This document shows, piece after piece, positions 9,384 through 21,929 of a stretch of 64,000 nt of DNA. The stretch comes from Hofstenia miamia (Eukaryota; Xenacoelomorpha; Acoela): contig SCFE01000015.1 in the NCBI GenBank assembly GCA_004352715.1, positions 2,503,067-2,567,066 on the forward strand, written 5' to 3'. The notes below the pieces were generated by a model that searched no databases, was not told the origin of the DNA, and saw only the letters and a list, made by a program, of their open reading frames with translations. The position numbers and the translations under genes were made by a program. How positions within the stretch are numbered: position 1 is the stretch's first letter; each line of letters starts with the position of its first letter.

Positions 9384-11204
9384 AAATGCAATATCGCAAA
9401 ACCCAAACGACATTGTCTCTAACGATGAACTCCGGGCTTGAGAGATCGACAACTAAAAGAATTTTTGGAGTTATGTATGCAAAATCGTTCTAAGTTGTAA
9501 AGAGAAAAAACTTAGCTGAGCTAAAAGAGCATTAATAACAAGTACAATTCAGTTGTATTCCGAAAGAAAAATACTTTGTAGTTCAGCCTTACGTTGAAAA
9601 TTGATTTGTAAATTATCATTGGGAAATATCTTGTTATAATATCTTGTGATAAAATCAGTAATATTTTACACAGTAATAACAGAGATGACTTTACCTTGCA
9701 TGGATTCGTTTATATGTGCGCCAAAGATGTGTTGACAATTTATTATGGTTTGCTACAAAATTCTTTGATGAAATGAATTATCTTGCTGTTTGTACAGCAT
9801 CAATTGACATTCTATTTCGAATGGCTACTGTACAAATAATTGTTTAAATGGCTTTCTTCTTACTCGTGATTTACGAAAGTCAGTTTCTTCAAGTATCTTT
9901 TGATTAGAAAAAGGTTGTAGGCTCGAATTTTTTTGGGGTGTTTTATATGTAGAAGAAAATTTTAAAACATTTTCTAAGTTTATTACTTATATAATGAATT
10001 TACTTCACAGATATTCTTAGTAAATGCAAAGGGAGCTCTTATGTTTGACTTCAGGCGTTATTAATTTTTAGACCGCATCTTAAAGCGTATATTTATGTTC
10101 GAATAGCTATGATAGTAAATAACACAAGCAGATTGGAAGATTAAAGTATTAAGGAAACTTTCAAGTAAGTTAACATCACCAATCATTAAGTGACCTTCAT
10201 GAAGAATGTTTTCATTTTGCCTAGACAGGTAAAATGAACAATTCAGTAATTTTTCTTCTCAATGTAACACTACTTACAATTTTTTAATTATTTGATGGCC
10301 TATCCTACTGATTGTTGATAGAAACTCATATGTGTGAAAGTTGGGTTTCAGTTTTCAGTGAAATCTGATCTAATACAATTTACAAATCGATGAAAGATAA
10401 CCAGGACTTAATAACAAATATTTTTTGCAAAAGCTTGCAAGTGGATTTTGACAATGGAGTTATATAACACTACCAGACTGTGTAGTGAGGTACAGTGAAG
10501 TCTAATCAATTTTTTAAACATGCTTACCTCACTTGTTACTGTTATAGAAATCCATATTTCTTAAAAGTTTAGGTTGCATTAATAGTGTACGGAATGCCTC
10601 AGTTTTGTTGGAACACCGTCCATGAGGAGGCCCTTTTTCATTTTTTATGGATCCCTGTATCATCCCACATAATCGCTGGTGGTTATTGATCCACCAGAAT
10701 CCTTGAAAAAAGTAGCGTATTGTCTAGTCAACAATTACATAACTTTTCAATACTTAAAATTTGGAGGTTTGTGGTTTTCAAATTTGCACAGAACGATCAT
10801 TACTACAAATTCGGGGATATTTTAGATGAATATAAGTAAAATACTGATTTTCTAAGGTTACATGAAAAGAAAAAATATAAATGAAAAATTTATTAAATAA
10901 ATTATACTGTAATAAACTGGAATTGGAATAAATAGACATAAGTTGAAGATGCCGCTGTTTGTTTGGCTCAATACGGCTCACAGTCCACATACTTTCTCAA
11001 GCATTGGCCCGGCCCGAAACCCACAATTTTTTTAACTTAACTCGCTGTCGGTCCGTAACGCTTAGTGCAGCAGGAATAAAATACTAGAAAAATAGAAAGT
11101 GTATGGAAAAACGAAAAAATCAATATCAAATTAAGAGCTTGTAACAGTTTGTCGAATATAAGCTGCAAAAAACAAATTGATAATAATAGTGTAACTCACT
11201 TAAG
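9384..11204. repeat. 1821-bp block, copy 2 of a duplication split by a single N
   Basis: Second copy of 7562-9382, following the single N at 9383. The left boundary is abrupt and coincides with the N. After 11204 the sequence is unique. Confidence 0.9.
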
Positions 11205-13403
11205 ATATGCTGACTTGCAAGGTTAGCTAAAATTATGATCCGCAATTAATTTATTTTTACCCCAGCCTGCTTCCGGTTCAGCCTGTGGCCTACGTAGGTC
11301 GGGTCAACCCACATTTCACGCGTGTCAGCCTAACTCGCTTCCACCCTTATGATAGACAGCTAATGAAGTGATAATTTCCAATGATACAATCCTATGTGAT
11401 GCCGTATCCTGGACTTGGAGGAAACCATTGAGTTGGTGAAAAGTGCATCCAATCAGAAAGATCTCTGTAAAGAAGACGATGATTTTACCGCAATGGTTAT
11501 GCCTTCAAAATCTATGGATTTGAAAGCCAATAGAAACGCGCATTGAGTTTCTCCAGGAAACACCAATGTCAGTATCATTTTACATCAACGAAGAAAGCAA
11601 AAAACAGTATGTCGAAAACTCAATATATGTACATGTACATAAGTTATGACTTTTTATAACTAACGCCTATTTGGCTTGACATTATAATAAATACATGTAA
11701 CCATCATTTCTTAGTCTTTTTGTCTAGAAATCCCAGGCATGAGCTATCTGTGTTTTTGCAAACTTAGTTTGAATTCTACCATTTTACCTTGATCCTATAG
11801 ATGCAGAGTTATCGGTAGACAACTGTATTATAAATTGTAAAATTTTTCTTGATTTTTTGCTCAAAATGTAGAAATGATATGGCGTTAGATTCATCTGATG
11901 ATTATTGTAAATTTTCAAATTAATATTAAACAACCGTTTGAGCTGACATGTCAATTTGTTTCCTTTTAGCAAATAAATTCTGCAATGTACGGCGTGCATC
12001 TATACAGAACTTCTTATCTAATGTGTAAATTATAATCTGTATTCAAACAAAAATTTGAATTTGTGTCAATACGTTTAATGACAACGACAATTATGCTAAT
12101 ATTACAAATCAACATACAAAGTTCATTTATGCATGCAAGTATACATGTGTATATACACAGAGTTTATTTGGAATTGAGAGCCTAGCAAATTTGGGCCAGA
12201 ATATTCGTTTGGTATTCAGACGAAAACTTAATGTAATTCGCATGATATCTGCATGAAATTTGTAACTTATAGTATGTTTCTTAATATTAAATATTAGAAC
12301 GCAGTATACACCCTATACAACTAATTGAAAATCATAAATTTAAGGCAATACCTGCTTACAAAAAAATTAGTTTTTTGCAACTAACATACAAATATAGATG
12401 CTAGAGTCTATTAGTGAACATGCCATCGCTACTTGGACAACAGAGTAGCAATGCAGCCATCTAATAGTGTAAGGAAACCTGTTTTTTACCAGCTCTGTAG
12501 AGTTCTGCTAGAACATCTAGTCCTGGTGAATTTACTGACCCCAGTACCATGAGACCTGGGACAAAAAACTCAAAAGGACTGGTACCACAGACATACATTT
12601 GTATTATTTATTTTTAATGGGGTTTCGACAGCCTTCTTCAATAATTAAATGGAAAAGCAGTAAAAGTTTCAAGTAAAAGAGTTTGTTTTTGTATACATTC
12701 TATAGTGAAGTTATTGAAGTAATCGAGCTATCATCTATACATCTTCATAAATAATATATTAAAAAAAACATTTATCGTTGAACTATGGGAGTAATGGATC
12801 CGATTTTTTCTTGCTCTGGCACGTTTGAAATGCTGGACCCGCAGAACCTTAAACTGCTGCTATTTATGTATTTATCGAAGGGCCATATGTATTGTATATG
12901 AAGGATAGACCAATTTTATGATTTCTTCAATTCCATGTAAGCATTAGCTTTACATATTTTACATAAATTCTATAGATTTGTCTTTGTACATTGGTTGTAA
13001 TTTATACCTGTTAATAAATCGTGAACTAATAAAGCATTCCTTTGATTTCTAAATTGTAGATATATGTTGTTACTTGCTGAGAATTTCAAATATTTTGCAG
13101 AAAGATGTAATCATTATGACAAGGATTGCTTTCCCGTGAGTGTGTAAGTTAATAATGCTGTCTAGCCGGAGCTGGAGTTCAAAAAAGCGCGAAGCTGCCA
13201 AATTCCATGCAACTTACAATATTAAATTTAATAAGATTATATTAACGGAAGAATCCATTTCGCAAGAATACTATATTTTCTGTATTCCTTTATGCATCTA
13301 TGAAATGATCCACTACATGAAAATAATAATTCATTTTAACTGAAAATAGAAATAATAGAAAATAATGATTTTACAGAGCAGAAACTTACTAGCAGTAGAA
13401 AAG
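11205..13403. other. Intergenic DNA, no gene supported
   Basis: It holds a less AT-rich patch at 11260-11345, a 16-bp palindrome TATGTACATGTACATA near 11626-11641, and a short open stretch around 11400-11548 (RILDLEETIELVKSA...) that follows a stop and has no clear acceptor. A patch at 12420-12640 has moderate GC and may be an old repeat. A minus-strand frame at 11784-11999 has no recognisable features. Confidence 0.4.
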
Positions 13404-14170
13404 GCATTCAGTTTAAATGGGAATGTTGACAGGTTGCACATTTCAATGCATCAAGAGGGGAAAGTATTAAGGAATCTGTAAAAGAAAAAGCATTAGGATT
13501 GAAGAATATTAGAATGGGAAACGATGGATTCACTGCTGGAGGCAAGGTTAGAGCTACGAAAGACTAGAACCGAGGATAGAAAAAATACCAGAGAAAGATA
13601 CGAGCACGAGAAGGCATCGGAACGCGATTATTGCAGGAATACAGAAAACTCTGACAGAGGAGAAAGCAACAAGTGAATAAGGAAGGTAGACTGAAGAAAG
13701 AGATTGAAGTACCGATTAAGGACGCACAAGAACAAACAGTTATGCAAACTGGGTAAAGAAGCATATTGTGAGAAATACTAAGAAAAGTGACAAATTTCTG
13801 CCTTGCAATAAAAAAGTGAATACTGTGGCCAATCTAAGATTAGGATAAAAGAAGTTGGTGCAGAATGAGTATGATTTCAGGCATGATAAGTTAAGACGAA
13901 TGGTACACATTTGAATGCACAGTATAAGTTAGAAGCGGAAAATAAACAGTATGAGCATAATCCACAGTGAATCATAGAGAATGGAAGGTTAAGACTACAA
14001 TGGTGTTCAAAACACAGACTAATAAGCTTTTTGAAGCAAAAAGGCTAGACATAGCAGTGGTAGAATAACATAGACGAAGGGAACAGTGCTTGAAACTTGA
14101 TAGATCTGTGCTGGTGAACAATATAAACGATTGTCTTGCTAAGCAATTTGGTAAGACTATAGCGAAAATA
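13404..14170 (+). pseudogene. Non-LTR retrotransposon ORF2 C-terminal region, plus-strand fossil
   Basis: Translations in shifting frames match, in order, the region after the RT domain of a widespread invertebrate non-LTR family. NVDRLHISMHQEGKVL (about 13424) stands for the usual 'VDRLYLPRxxGGRGL'. GRLKKEIEVPIKDAQEQT (about 13683) stands for 'LKKETEGxIxAAQDQA'. YEHNPQ follows near 13950. A block ending KTQTNKLFEAKRLDIAVVE (about 14010-14066) stands for 'IQTDxxIExRRPDIVVV'. Many stops and frameshifts show that it is long dead. The RPDIVVV block becomes KRLDIAVV, so the putative nuclease-like Pro-Asp is lost. The fragment ends before the conserved 'PVVVGALG' tail, which occurs on the opposite strand at 14440-14700 in a different copy. 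Confidence 0.7.
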
Positions 14171-14397
14171 TTAGTGATGTCTCACATCCATTATGCTCAA
14201 AGCTTAGTGTACGAGTACTAGACCACATTTATTTATACATCCTTCAACGCTGTTGTACTAAGGATTTTAAATCCTACGTTTTTAGAGCATTGAAGTTCCT
14301 TTTTTTCAGCTAATGCTGAATTACCTAAATTTTTGTGAATTGTAATGTGTGTGTCATATTCCACTTTGAGTAGTTTATTTTGTAACTATTTATATGA

Positions 14398-14720
14398 TTA
14401 TTATTATTATTATTATTATTCCTTCTTACTTCTCACAGGTTCATGCTGGTATCCCTCTCAGCTCGGGGAACTCACCAGTTCCCAGGGAGTCTGAGAGCTT
14501 TCCTCAGGACTCTAGCTGTTCCTAACAATGCTGCCTTCTGTGCTACTGCTCCTCCCCACTTTGGTAATCCCAACTCCTCCAAGTATCTCTTATGCTTCTT
14601 ACTCACTGCTCCTAGTGCTTCTACAACTACCGGGACTACTTCAACTTTCTTTAACTTCCACAGCTTTTTATTGAAAATCTTTCTAGGTATTTCTCATCCA
14701 GTCAATTAAAAATTATTATT
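14398..14720 (-). pseudogene. Non-LTR retrotransposon ORF2 3' end with (AAT)n tail
   Basis: The minus strand reads VEVVPVVVEALGAVSKKH and then AQKAALLGTARVLRKAL, the conserved C-terminus of the same non-LTR family as the plus-strand fossil next to it ('VIPxVVGALGxVxxxxxxxL...LQKTALLGTARILRKVL'). A stop follows, then a short 3' UTR and an (AAT)n run (plus 14398-14421, ATT repeats), the typical simple-repeat 3' tail. The coding part is uninterrupted over about 80 codons, so this 5'-truncated copy is younger than its neighbour. It is dead because the RT portion is absent. Confidence 0.8.
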
Positions 14721-15326
14721 GAAAAAACGCAATTCATTATATTTTCCCCCAATTTCGGAAAAGATATAGCAAACAAGATCGAATTAATTGTTAACAGTGT
14801 TGCAATAAAACAAAGTAATCATGTTACATATTTAGATGTTGATATTGACAAGGATTTAAAATTTGATAAATTTCTCCTAAAAAGTTACAAAAAATGGCTT
14901 CTGGAGTTAGAAACTTATACCACCAGATTATCACGTTCAATTATTGCATGCATTTTGTTTATCGCAATTACATTATTGTTCATTTATTAATTTTAATATA
15001 AAATGCCGCTATTTATTATCAAAAACTTTTAATTGGTCATTAATAGCATTAAATTGTGCACATAAGCATCATCATGTTAGTGAATACAAATGCTATATAA
15101 AGTACAATTCCATGCAGTTTCAATTCCATTTAAGCATAATTATGGCCGAGAATCACTGTTTTTTCTAGATAATTACTTAAAAGTAAATAAACGATCGCTT
15201 TCATATATTTACAGCAGTATTTCCTATCCTAGTTTTCATCGAGCAGCCTCAAATATTTGGAATGATTTAGAAAATTACTCAGTTTCACATTTTAAAGTAG
15301 CTTGCACTGAATTTCTACATTTCTAA
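14709..15326 (+). pseudogene. CR1/L2-like reverse transcriptase C-terminal fossil
   Basis: Plus-strand pieces match the last part of a CR1/L2/Jockey-type ORF2. A segment like 'K(T)xFIIFSPxxxK' (about 14730) is followed by NHVTYLDVDIDKDLKF (about 14819) for 'xxYLGVxIDxxLxW'. Near 15130-15160 comes HNYGRESLF for the 'HNYxTR' block. At 15220-15326 the end reads YPSFHRAASNIWNDLENYSV then FKVACTEFLHF and a stop, for 'GxxxWNxLPxxxxxxxSxxxFKxxLxxxLL'. Several stops lie between. It begins directly where the minus-strand retroelement ends, so three fossils are packed in 2 kb, two of them in opposite orientation. Confidence 0.7.
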
Positions 15327-15339
15327 TCGAAATACTGTT

Positions 15340-17591
15340 TTAACACAATTTCCCGAATTATTTCGTACATAAATTTGTAATTTATTTGAAACTGTATTTG
15401 AAATTCTGAAATCTAAAGCAATAAAATGCAAATGAGTTTTTCGTTTCAATGTAGTGCTGGTATAGTTTATGACGTTGTAAATTAATATATACATTAATAC
15501 AGACAGTCTGTATTTTAACATATTCATAATTTTTGACATTTTGTTAGATTTTGGAACAAAATTATATTATTTTATCAGTTATCCCTGTAAGTGAACACTT
15601 TGATACATGGAAATCAACGAATTACAGGCCTCATTAGTTGACAATCACTTGGAGTCACCAAGACTGTAAAGTTATAGAAACCCATTAATTTGATTGAAAC
15701 ATTTGAAGTACATTGACTTCAGATGTAAAAACGAAGGAGTTAAATTAATATTCAAACTATATAAGATTCTTCATTGGCATAGCTTTTTCCAAGTGCGTGT
15801 TTTCGGATGTTTTACAACTTTGGAATACACTCGGGAATTTGTATAATAACTATTGCTATGTGAGATCATAAATGTATAATCTTAGCATACTTCTTAAAGC
15901 GTTTTAAGCCAATTAACAAAATTTGTTTATATCTTCCAAATTTACGATTTTTGGCTTAAATCTTGTTTTGTCAGCAAGCATATGAATTTACTATTACCAA
16001 TGGCTATGCTATCTAAAGAGCATATTAAATATAATTACTTGCCTATGCTTCCTGGAAATACATTACAATATATACAATCAACAATTCTGAAAGCAAAAAT
16101 TGTAAATTTTTTCTCTCATAGCTTAGACGAAAAAATACACAAAGGATCGCTCTTAATGCCTAATGCAATTAAGAAATTATGTATATATACAAATGCAATA
16201 TGCTCTTAACATTTGTAAAAAAACTTTGGATATCTAATCTGCACTCTAATGGAAAAAGCCCTAAGTGAGATTCTTACTTTAATAGGGATACAGAAAGCTG
16301 TTTTGTCATTATATAATTAATAATTATCAAAGGGGCTTCAAATTTTTTAGATAATCAACTGCAATATACTCCAATTTCATAATCTACAATAAGTTTAAAG
16401 GAAGACTTCCTCAGAGATAGACATTGACCTAAGAATTAGGCTCAAGCCCGGCCCATTTCGGTTCGCCTCGGCCTAAATCCGACGGTGATAATTTAAATTA
16501 ATTAAATGATAATTCAGCCCATTTTAAACCAATTTTATAATGATTTCCGTAAATGGTCTAAATAACTTATCCTAAGATGTCTTAGCGGGAAAACCATAAA
16601 AAAAATTAAAGTAAGGGTTTTATTCAACCCATAATAATAACTGATGGCAAGAAAAAGAATGAAACTAGTATTATGCATTGTAATTACACTAGAAAATTTA
16701 ACATTTTCCATTTTTTGGAAGAAACATTAGAAATTGTTCACCATACAATGAGATCCTGGGTTTTTATAATGTTTTTTAGCGCTTTGTAGAATTAATTAAT
16801 GCTAGGTTCCTTCTGCAATAGCATTTATTGACCCATCCCATATAATCGCGTGGATTGGGACACAGTTCAGTCCTGTGGGACTGATGATACTTCAGAGTAC
16901 TAACTACTCCATCATTTGTGACATACTAACAGTGATGTATTTCAATTTTGTTAGAAATAGTTTAAATTTACATTAGAGTAGCTGTCTTGGAACTGGTATT
17001 CAAATTTTAAGTGTTTCAGATGTTGAAATAACCAATTTATTTGTTATTGGTATGCCCTAGGATTTGTCTATGCTTTGAAATATCAATGAATCATATTAAA
17101 ATTTACAAGGATAAGATTTAAGTAGACAAAAGCACTTCTTCCATCAATTAATGCGATGATGTTCAACTTCAATTTATATTAATGATATGATAATTTCAAA
17201 AAATTGAATTATCGTTCAGTGGCATTGGAGATTTTAAATGAAATTATTATTATAAAAATGGGAAAAAATTATACGATAAATATTATTGTATAGTAGGAAA
17301 CGAGTACAATATTATCATAATATCAAAAATTCATAATAATAATAAAACTATCAGTGCATTATTAATGTTTGCTGTTTTCAAAAATCAAATGAAACTTTTC
17401 TAGACTAAAATATTGTGTTAATGCTGAAAATAGCAGTAGTTTTTTCCCTGATTGGTTCTGCACATCAACATTTTTAATTTTGAAGAGGGCCTAATTTTAT
17501 GTTAACAATGTGAAATTATGTATCTATTTAATTTGATGCAACCATTTCTTGTCATTTAGTAATGATCATTTCCCAGTAATTTTCATTTACT
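15340..17591. other. AT-rich intergenic DNA
   Basis: No gene supported. A CG-rich stretch near 16440-16490 (AGCCCGGCCC...) resembles other isolated GC-rich scraps in the window and may be a decayed DNA-transposon end. A motif at 16833-16850 (CATCCCATATAATCGC) recurs at about 8838. Open frames at 15315-15539 and 15982-16209 have no recognisable features. Confidence 0.4.
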
Positions 17592-17615
17592 TATATATAT
17601 ATATATATATATATA
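17592..17615. repeat. (TA)n microsatellite
   Basis: Uninterrupted alternating TA. Confidence 0.95.
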
Positions 17616-17777
17616 CAATACACAAATGCCACCCTTCTCCATCTAAAATATGTATGTTTGCTTTTCTTCACAAACATAGAAATATTAATTTCACATGCCT
17701 TCATAAATTATCGACAATAATATGTTTAGCTCATTTTTTCATATTTCGCAATTCAAATGCTGTCAAATTTGGTGAAG

Positions 17778-17806
17778 CATGACCTACTACTTTATAGTAG
17801 GTCATG
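17778..17806. repeat. Perfect 12-bp inverted repeat (hairpin)
   Basis: CATGACCTACTA, a 5-nt spacer CTTTA, then TAGTAGGTCATG. The arms are perfect. It is isolated and no surrounding gene is recognised. Confidence 0.85.
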
Positions 17807-18355
17807 AGTGAAGGCATCTCTATGCTAATAAAAAGTGTTGTATTGTCGCTCCAGTAATTCCAACACATGAAAATGAAACTTTGGGCTATAATTTGTATTT
17901 AGCAATTTTAGAGACGAATTTACTTTGCCAACATATTTTCGTTTTTCTATGACATAAGAGAAAGAGGAACTAGGAAATTCGAAATCCTAATACCAAAATT
18001 GTTTTCAAATATGGTAAGTTCTGTTGCACGTACTACACTTTTGATAATTTGTGGACCAGTAATGATTCCTTATTGAATTTTTTGAATATAATACTAGAAG
18101 CAAAGTTGTTAGTATTTGTTGTGTTAATAATATGCTGAAAAACTAGTGTTTTAAGCATTTGACATTTTATTTAATAATATTGAAAACAGTTATTATTGCT
18201 CAAATCTGCTTGTTGAATTGAATCAACGATTAATGAATGATACATAAGATTATAGAATTGCCAAAGGCCTTTTAAATTGAAAAATATCATTGCATTTAAA
18301 CAATTTAATATCCTAAAAAATCAACATCATTTTCGTTTTGATTTTGAATATGTGT

Positions 18356-18693
18356 CAACTTGTCAACAAGCTGAAATTTCCAGACTCGACTAGACTCGTT
18401 TAAATTTTGAGCAAGTTCGGCTCGGCTCGTCACATAAAATATTCTAATGAAGCTTGTTTTAGCTCGATATTTTTTAAAATAATATTGCGCTAAAAGAATT
18501 TTTTTACATATCTCTTCCTATTATTTAATAAACATTTCTTAAATAACTTTACAAGAAAAGCATACTGAATGAAAAAATAAGAAAAATCTGAATTTAATCA
18601 AATTAAAAAGCAAAACTATAAATTTGATTTGCTTAAAAAAGGCTCGTCTTGGGATCGTTGTATATCCAGTACTTTGGCTCGTTGACAAGTCTG
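18356..18693. mobile_element. hAT-like MITE (338 bp) with near-perfect 8-bp target duplication
   Basis: The left end CAACTTGTCAACAAGC is matched inversely by the right end GCTCGTTGACAAGTCTG. The flanks are ATATGTGT (18348-18355) and ATATGTGA (18694-18701), 7 of 8 identical, the target-duplication length of hAT elements. The interior has several CTCG/GGCTCG subterminal repeats and no coding capacity. Confidence 0.6.
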
Positions 18694-18701
18694 ATATGTG
18701 A

Positions 18702-20017
18702 ACTTCTTTTTGAAGACAGAGACATGCACAAACAGTGTAATAATGATAATAGTTATAATAATAGCATCGTTAAGTTTACTAAATTACAAATGAATGGCAA
18801 ACATTTGAGTTTATTAAGTGAACTTAAGCTGCTGGGTACAACGGAAACGGATGTCGGCCTGTAATCAATGCTCTGGACAACTGATTGAAATTTAGTAGAA
18901 CTCAATTATTGCATAAATACAAAAACATTGAATGCCAAATATATGAATAACTTATAAAGAGCGAGCGCACAATTTATGAAAGTAAAATTTTTTAACAACA
19001 TTATGACAGGTGCGAGATGAATATTTTACTAAGGGCATCGCAAGAGAAATGTCGAAACTGCAACTGCACTACAATGCTATTAGCATACACCCAACATAAC
19101 ACTTGCTATTATTAATTAATTTATCATTTTCTTCCCGCTTTGTTTCTTCAGTAAGGAATGAGGTAAATTTTGTTGGTATTGTAATGGAAAATCTTATTGA
19201 AAATGATGATTTAGTAATCTTCAAATTGAAGTTCAATGTATGAACCCATATTAGACCCACCGGAAAATCTCATTGGTAAATGTGACACTATTGTGGGAGT
19301 AAAAACATGGTAATACAGTATGTAATAATGTAAAATCTGGTCAAAATGATATCATTATGATCTCACCAGAAATTTAACTATCAACAGAACGAAAATTATT
19401 AAATATAATTATTGCATGAAGAATCATCTTTACTGATTTTATGCTAAGAAAAAATCAAAAGAATACCATTGTTAAATCCAAGCTTTCAGAGCCAATGTCA
19501 GGCTCATCAATATGTAAAATTGAAAAATTTATTCGCTTTGTTTATCTTAGAGCTATTCTTGGATTAAGGCTTGCGCCAGTTCATACCTTTTGATAAAAAG
19601 AACTTGGTATCGCTCTCATAAAATATGCTATATCGAGAAATCAATTTTGGTGTAATAAACTTCCTTTGATTTGATTGTACTTTACCTAGATCATCTCGGA
19701 TACAATCTGTTAAATTCCCTGTAGCCCGAGAGAAATTTTAAGATTTTTCAAAAAATTGCATCATTGCGTATAAAAATCATGAATTAAAAATAGCTGTTCT
19801 AGCAGACAGTACATATATATATTGTTTGAAAGTATATTTTCTAAATCAAATTCCGTTTCACGACTCACATGATTCAGATGAATGTAATTGTCCGATCTTG
19901 TGGTCCCATGATTGTCAAAATAGGATAAGTTTGGATTCTGTAGGGTATTTTGCAATAAATATGCGTGAAGCAATCATAAGCTAACTTTGCATTTATATTT
20001 TTAATAGATTATTCTAG
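18702..20017. other. AT-rich intergenic DNA
   Basis: No gene, RNA or clear repeat recognised. Open frames at 19069-19260 and 19761-19973 (minus) have no recognisable features. Confidence 0.45.
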
Positions 20018-20038
20018 CACCGGTCATTTTGACCGGTG
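20018..20038. repeat. Perfect 9-bp inverted repeat (hairpin)
   Basis: CACCGGTCA, spacer TTT, TGACCGGTG. GC-rich arms in an AT-rich background suggest the remnant of a transposon terminus. Confidence 0.8.
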
Positions 20039-20164
20039 TTGGGTATTCTTGGTAAAAAAAATTTGCGGTAGTTTTAGTGTTAATGCACATGCCATGACAA
20101 TTTTGAAAAGATGAATTCTACAATTTTTCCATCGCCTAAATTAAAACAAGCCAGATTTAGTAAA

Positions 20165-20437
20165 AAAGAACTTTAAGCATTGTACCAAATCCTTATCGTT
20201 CCTATTTTGTCATACTGGGCAATAATTTGGAGTAGTGGACGGAAATGGTGTCTGAATAAAATTTTCATTCTTCAAAAGAAATTATTAAAAACTACGAAGA
20301 TATTGCTTCAATATATTAAAGAAATTATGAAAGTTGCTCCCACTAGTTTCTATGCGCATTTAAACAGCTTCGCATGCAGAATCAATTTATCTCTGTATAA
20401 TGTCATAAAAGTAAAATATTTAAAATATTTAAAAATG
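20165..20437 (+). pseudogene. Reverse transcriptase C-terminal fragment (non-LTR)
   Basis: An open stretch reads LYQILIVPILSYWAIIWSSG and then KIFILQKKLLKTTK. This matches the 'LYxxLIxPxLxYxxxxWG...LxxLQKKxLR' block that follows the palm of CR1/L2/Jockey RTs. The frame stops at 20438-20440. No upstream palm motif is seen, so this is a short 5'-truncated or eroded piece. Confidence 0.6.
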
Positions 20438-20440
20438 TAA

Positions 20441-21557
20441 AAATATTGATTGAGTAAATAAATACAAAAATAAAAAAAATTTCTTAATTAGAAAAAAACA
20501 AATGCAATTTCAAATGAAAGTGATTATGACTGTAATTAATACATAAATATTTTAGAAACATGTAAAAGCCAATCATATTTTTATGCATTAGAAGTTGTTG
20601 AAATCTGTAAGAACGTCTGTAAAATTAGAAATTTAGAACTGTTCGTTTGTGGTTGTAAAGTTAATACGCTCAGTCAAGCTCACTGTGCTACAATATATAA
20701 GTGAAACATCCCAGTTATCATTTGAAAAATTATGACTGCATGATTGCAAAAGTAGTTATCAAATCTAATCATGCCCAGTAATAACGTGGTTATAATTAAA
20801 ATATTCCTCTAGCTCTAGCTAACACTTTCGGCACAATTAAACAAAAAATCTCCGACAAGAAATTTCTTTAGCTTCTCAAAAAGCCACCACACAAAAAATT
20901 TCATTGGCTAACTTCTAAAGCAAAACATTGTGTTTAATAAAGTTCAAAAACATTATTTCCGGCTGGTCACTGTAACTTTCAGAATTCATTGCATTCTCTA
21001 TTTCTTAGGTATCCAATTAGTTGTGTCATTTCCAATAAATGTTTCTAATAGATGAATTGTAGTAAAAACTTAGCAAAATATCCGTTCCCATTCCCATGGA
21101 AATGAAAGAGGAATTTCCCCTCCCACGTCAAACCCTGATGTATCTGCACTGTACTAATTCTTAAACTGCTGTTTATTTGAGTATAATTTACTTGGTTATA
21201 AATTTTTTACTATATCTATTGTGTTATTTCGTTTTAGCCTGCCAATAATATTTTTTTGGATAGATTGCAGAGTTCAACCTCTGGATTTGATTGAACACAA
21301 ATGTGTTTCTTTCAGATCTTATGCTTAGAGGTGAAGATTGTATTACAAAATGGTAGGTATTCTTTATTTCTATCTAGATTGCCGAAGATGAGTTTTGAAT
21401 ATAATTTTATGAAAATTTTGTATAACACATTAAGATTTTACACATGCAAATGCACATTACATACACAGCATGTTGTTCCTTATTGACTCATATTTAATCA
21501 ATTCCTAAAGAATTTTACTAATTTATATTTTTTCTTTGCTGTTCTTTTTTTGCAAAT

Positions 21558-21590
<33 letters not shown>

Positions 21591-21929
21591 AACTTCATCC
21601 TGATCTTAGAAGGACATTGTCCCTGCTTAAACTGGAAATAAGCATGTGCCATAATTAATTGAATTGCATTACATAGTTTTTATGATTTTTTTACTGGAAT
21701 TTAATCTTGAATTGAAAAAAAAATGGAAAACTTTCATGTCTATGTTCAGTAAGTGCAAATATATTTTATAAAACACTGATTTAGGCAGCACATGACTCTT
21801 TGCATTCAGATGAGTCTGGGAAGGATGATAAAATCAAATATATCTACAATACCCATGTGTAAAGTGCCTTAATAATTGAGAAGAATCTAACATAATTGCA
21901 TAACGAATTGATAATAATCAGAGCGTTAC
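20441..21929. other. AT-rich intergenic DNA with (TA)n at 21560-21588
   Basis: Apart from the (TA)n microsatellite nothing is recognised. The open frame at 21301-21486 has no recognisable features. Confidence 0.5.

Noticed and set aside
13086-13122. Possible 35-nt micro-exon (acceptor tattttgcag, donor CCC/gtgagt) reading RCNHYDKDCFP
   Set aside because: Too short to distinguish from chance and no partner exon.
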